The notes under the pieces were generated by a model. It searched no databases, was not told the origin of the DNA, and saw only the letters and a list, made by a program, of their open reading frames with translations. A stretch of DNA of 64,000 bases from Tubulanus polymorphus (lineage: Eukaryota; Nemertea; Palaeonemertea; Tubulaniformes; Tubulanidae): NCBI RefSeq assembly GCF_964204645.1, contig NC_134028.1, positions 6,484,501 to 6,548,500 on the forward strand. Direction: 5' to 3'. Each line of letters opens with the position of its first letter. The stretch's first letter is position 1. The position numbers and the translations under genes were made by a program. This document shows positions 61,337 through 64,000 of this stretch, piece after piece.

Positions 61337-61542
61337 TGTTTCGATAACTTTGCCAGTCTCTGCCATCTGGCACTAAAATATTTTCTGTGTGAATGTGGTG
61401 TGAAAGAGAGTGTGATTGGGTGTACGAGGGTGGCATGAATATCATATAAACCTTAACAGGTTTCTTCATGTTTCCCTCCATCTTGAATTTTTGTATTTGT
61501 ATTACTTTGTACGATTATTATAATTCAAAATGGAAAAATAAA

Positions 61543-61552
61543 ATTATTATTA

Positions 61553-61619
<67 letters not shown>

Positions 61620-61645
61620 CATTATTATTATTATTATTATTATTA

Positions 61646-61721
<76 letters not shown>

Positions 61722-61729
61722 CATTATTA

Positions 61730-61778
<49 letters not shown>

Positions 61779-61794
61779 CATTATTATTATTATA

Positions 61795-61880
<86 letters not shown>
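61543..61880 (+). repeat. (ATT)n microsatellite, about 340 bp
   Basis: A long ATT array with scattered single-base changes (ATC, TTT, ATA, ACT). It begins right after the AAATAAA of the retrotransposon tail, as expected if it grew from the element's 3' end. Isoleucine-rich open frames across it are spurious. Confidence 0.97.
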
Positions 61881-61881
<1 letters not shown>

Positions 61882-62450
61882 AACGCATTTGAATTAGCGA
61901 TATTCTATTTTCTTGTAGTTACAACCACCGCTTTACACTGCCGTTCCCATTTCGTGTGCGTTAAAAATATTTCCGAATGTTTTTTTCTCGTTGAAAACTA
62001 GGAACGATTCAAATTCTGCAAATTTGACGAAACGCATTTCACACGTCCTCCAACCGCACTCAAACTAGTTTCCGACCTTCAAAGAGGAAACTGAATTAAA
62101 ATGTTTATCTTCATCTCTCCTGACGCGGCGAGTAGCTTTGATAAAGCTGTATCGGTAGTTTTTACGGCGGCACAGGCGTGCGAGTCGTGCACGATCTAAT
62201 TAGAGGCGTCAACGCGTACATTGGGACACACGTCGGTGTATCGAGGAACGCGCGCGCCATACACACACACATTTCGCAACAACTGCTCGTCACGTATCAC
62301 GCACATAACGATGAAATTAAATTACATTTTTTCATTATTCATGCAGGATGCGCTCCTCGGAAGGATCATTATACGATCCAGGAATTCGTCGTCTAGGGAC
62401 AGATTCTAAACTCGACATAACATATACGTACACGTCGCACCGCCATATCA
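61881..62450. other. Non-coding stretch
   Basis: CpG-containing unique sequence without a recognised gene. Two overlapping short frames at 62178-62409 have no family resemblance. Confidence 0.4.
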
Positions 62451-62810
62451 TTTTCACCCGTCAAGGAATTCGAACCCACTACGCTAAAGCTGTTCGCTGG
62501 TGGAAGCGAGTTCGGGAGTGATACCGGACCCCTGGCAAGCGAGGATGCGCCATATTGAATTGTTAAAAAACCCATTGTTACACATCTTCACCCGTCAAGG
62601 GATTCGAACCCACTACGCTAAAGCTGTTCGCTGGTGGAAGCGAGTTCGGGAGTGATACCGGACCCCTGGCAAGCGAGGATACGCCATATTGAATTGTTAA
62701 AAAACCCATTGTTACACATCTTCACCCGTAAAGGGATTCGAACCCACTACGCTAAAGCTGTTCGCTCGGGAGTGATACTGGACCCCTGGCAAGCGAGGAT
62801 GATTGTTACA
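62451..62810 (-). repeat. Three tandem 134-bp units with tRNA-like A/B boxes
   Basis: Units start at about 62453, 62587 and 62721, an exact 134-bp period. Units 1 and 2 are almost identical. Unit 3 lacks about 14 bp (GGTGGAAGCGAGTT) and its end. On the minus strand each unit contains TAGCGTAGTGG running directly into GGTTCGAATCC. The first matches the polymerase III A-box pattern (TRGCNNAGYGG), the second the B box. In real tRNAs these lie 30-60 bases apart; here they abut. It looks like a degenerate SINE or SINE-like satellite and not a functional tRNA. Confidence 0.75.
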
Positions 62811-64000
62811 TAGCAAAACACACGAGTGCGGAGGTTCATATTTCAGATATAGGGTTTTTTAAACACACACTCCGCAGTCCGGTTCAAAACTTCATTATCA
62901 TTCCAACGCAACGATCCCGAACCCTGGAGCACATTATCTCAAGAATTCCACACGGAATTAAAATTCGAATATACAGTGGTACTGCTTTTTCTTCGATCTG
63001 ATTTTCACTATATGCCTCTTGAAAATACAATACAATAATCTTTATTAGCATAGAATATACGGTTAGCGATATTCAGACGACGTCTAAATCACATTTGTTT
63101 TTTTCTAAATCTGGTTTACTTCTGGTTTCTTTGATCACATCCTGTGGATACAGGCACTATAGATACAATAATGATGATAATATCAATAATATTAATGATA
63201 ATATTGATAATGATAACGATGATAAGATATATATATACAGTTAGTTACAAAGTACATGCAGGCCCACAAAGCCTAAAGGCCGCGTATTGCTGGTACCCTC
63301 AAGAGAAAAAAATCAGCAAAGGGAAAGAAAGCGAAAATAAATGATAAACGCTTTATACACTTGACATTCATCCACTGTTCTAAGCATCTTATTCTGGTAT
63401 CCAACACTCGAACTTCATCGTCATCCATTTTCTCACAAATCGTTGATGAAATACGAGCATTTTACGTTGATTTCGCGCCTAGGCGTTTTTTGACCATGCG
63501 CGTCACGTCGCGCTGGTAAGTAACGATTGTCTGGGTATAGCCTGCAGCTCGTCGCCGCGTTTTAACACACATATGCTCGCTATAATGATTGTATTATCTT
63601 GCATTCGTTCAAGTGGCCGTCGTCGTCGTATATGGAAGGCATTTCGTTAGGTTAATCATGTGTTGATTAGGCGACACGAAATGCCAGACGCAGCGTGCTA
63701 GGCGAGGGTCCTTCGCAGCCGACAGCGGCGGTCTACTAGGAAATGAAAACTGACACAGCTTAACCTCGCTGTCGCAGTTGAAGCCAACAGAAAAACTGTC
63801 ACCGTGTTTGCGCACGTAATTTATTATGACGTGTCTTGCAATCAATGAATGATTGACAGTATGAATCTGAACGAACCGATAAATAATTGCTCATTAATCC
63901 CGTGTCACCGTAAAGCAATTTCTCATTGAAATGGTACGTTTCGAGGCGCGGCCATTTCACTGCGTAAGCATCGCACAGTTCATTTACTAAATTGTCGACG
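62811..64000. other. Non-coding stretch to the window end
   Basis: A (GATAAT)n-like patch lies at about 63170-63230. No gene or RNA recognised. The last few hundred bases are more CpG-rich but show no coding frame that I can support. Confidence 0.4.

Noticed and set aside
61468-62001. Isoleucine-rich open frames
   Set aside because: Translation of the (ATT)n microsatellite.
62451-62810. Functional tRNA genes on the minus strand
   Set aside because: The B box and T-loop-like sequence are present, but there is no anticodon arm, no spacing between A and B boxes and no acceptor stem.

Overview
The window is eukaryotic nuclear DNA. Its genes are split by GT-AG introns, and its AT-rich non-coding DNA is full of short inverted-repeat elements, microsatellites and retrotransposon debris. 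The proteins are animal proteins: aladin, EMRE, UBE2O, CCDC6 and 4E-BP, the last keeping its TOS motif. Intron positions and the frequent AGGCCTA words suggest a marine invertebrate, perhaps a mollusc or other lophotrochozoan. That placement is an inference and the sequence does not prove it.

Layout. (1) 1-11.1 kb: no gene I can name; it holds two inverted-repeat elements (2745-3002 and 3043-3480), an unidentified ORF near 7 kb and an exon-like GC-rich patch at 11.16 kb. (2) 11.35-15.45 kb (+): a complete 13-exon AAAS gene (aladin, nuclear pore). (3) 17.48-17.75 kb (-): an intronless SMDT1/EMRE coding sequence (mitochondrial calcium uniporter regulator), head to head with (4) 18.23-29.33 kb (+): a complete 19-exon UBE2O gene (E2/E3 hybrid ubiquitin ligase). 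(5) 31.46-36.16 kb (+): a 9-exon CCDC6 gene (coiled coil). (6) 43.84-45.52 kb (-): a 3-exon EIF4EBP gene (translation repressor). (7) 48.60-49.01 kb (+): the first coding exon of a claudin/PMP22-like membrane protein with a TATA promoter; I could not find its remaining exons. (8) 49-64 kb: mostly non-coding, with a 1.4 kb compound pyrimidine satellite (56.0-57.4 kb), an (ATT)n tract behind a retrotransposon tail (61.2-61.9 kb) and a three-unit tandem array with tRNA-like promoter boxes (62.45-62.8 kb).

The genes look like independent housekeeping genes, not a pathway. Only SMDT1 and UBE2O are placed so that they could share a promoter. I joined exons by hand from reading frame, splice sites and remembered family similarity; frames and phases close for AAAS (514 aa), UBE2O (1347 aa), CCDC6 (424 aa) and 4E-BP (118 aa). 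I see no wholly new biological system. The most unusual material is the dense set of paired non-autonomous inverted-repeat elements in introns, the fused A/B-box tandem repeat, the giant pyrimidine satellite, a hairpin against a weak splice acceptor in UBE2O, a Cys-rich UBE2O linker and a CPxCG motif in CCDC6.
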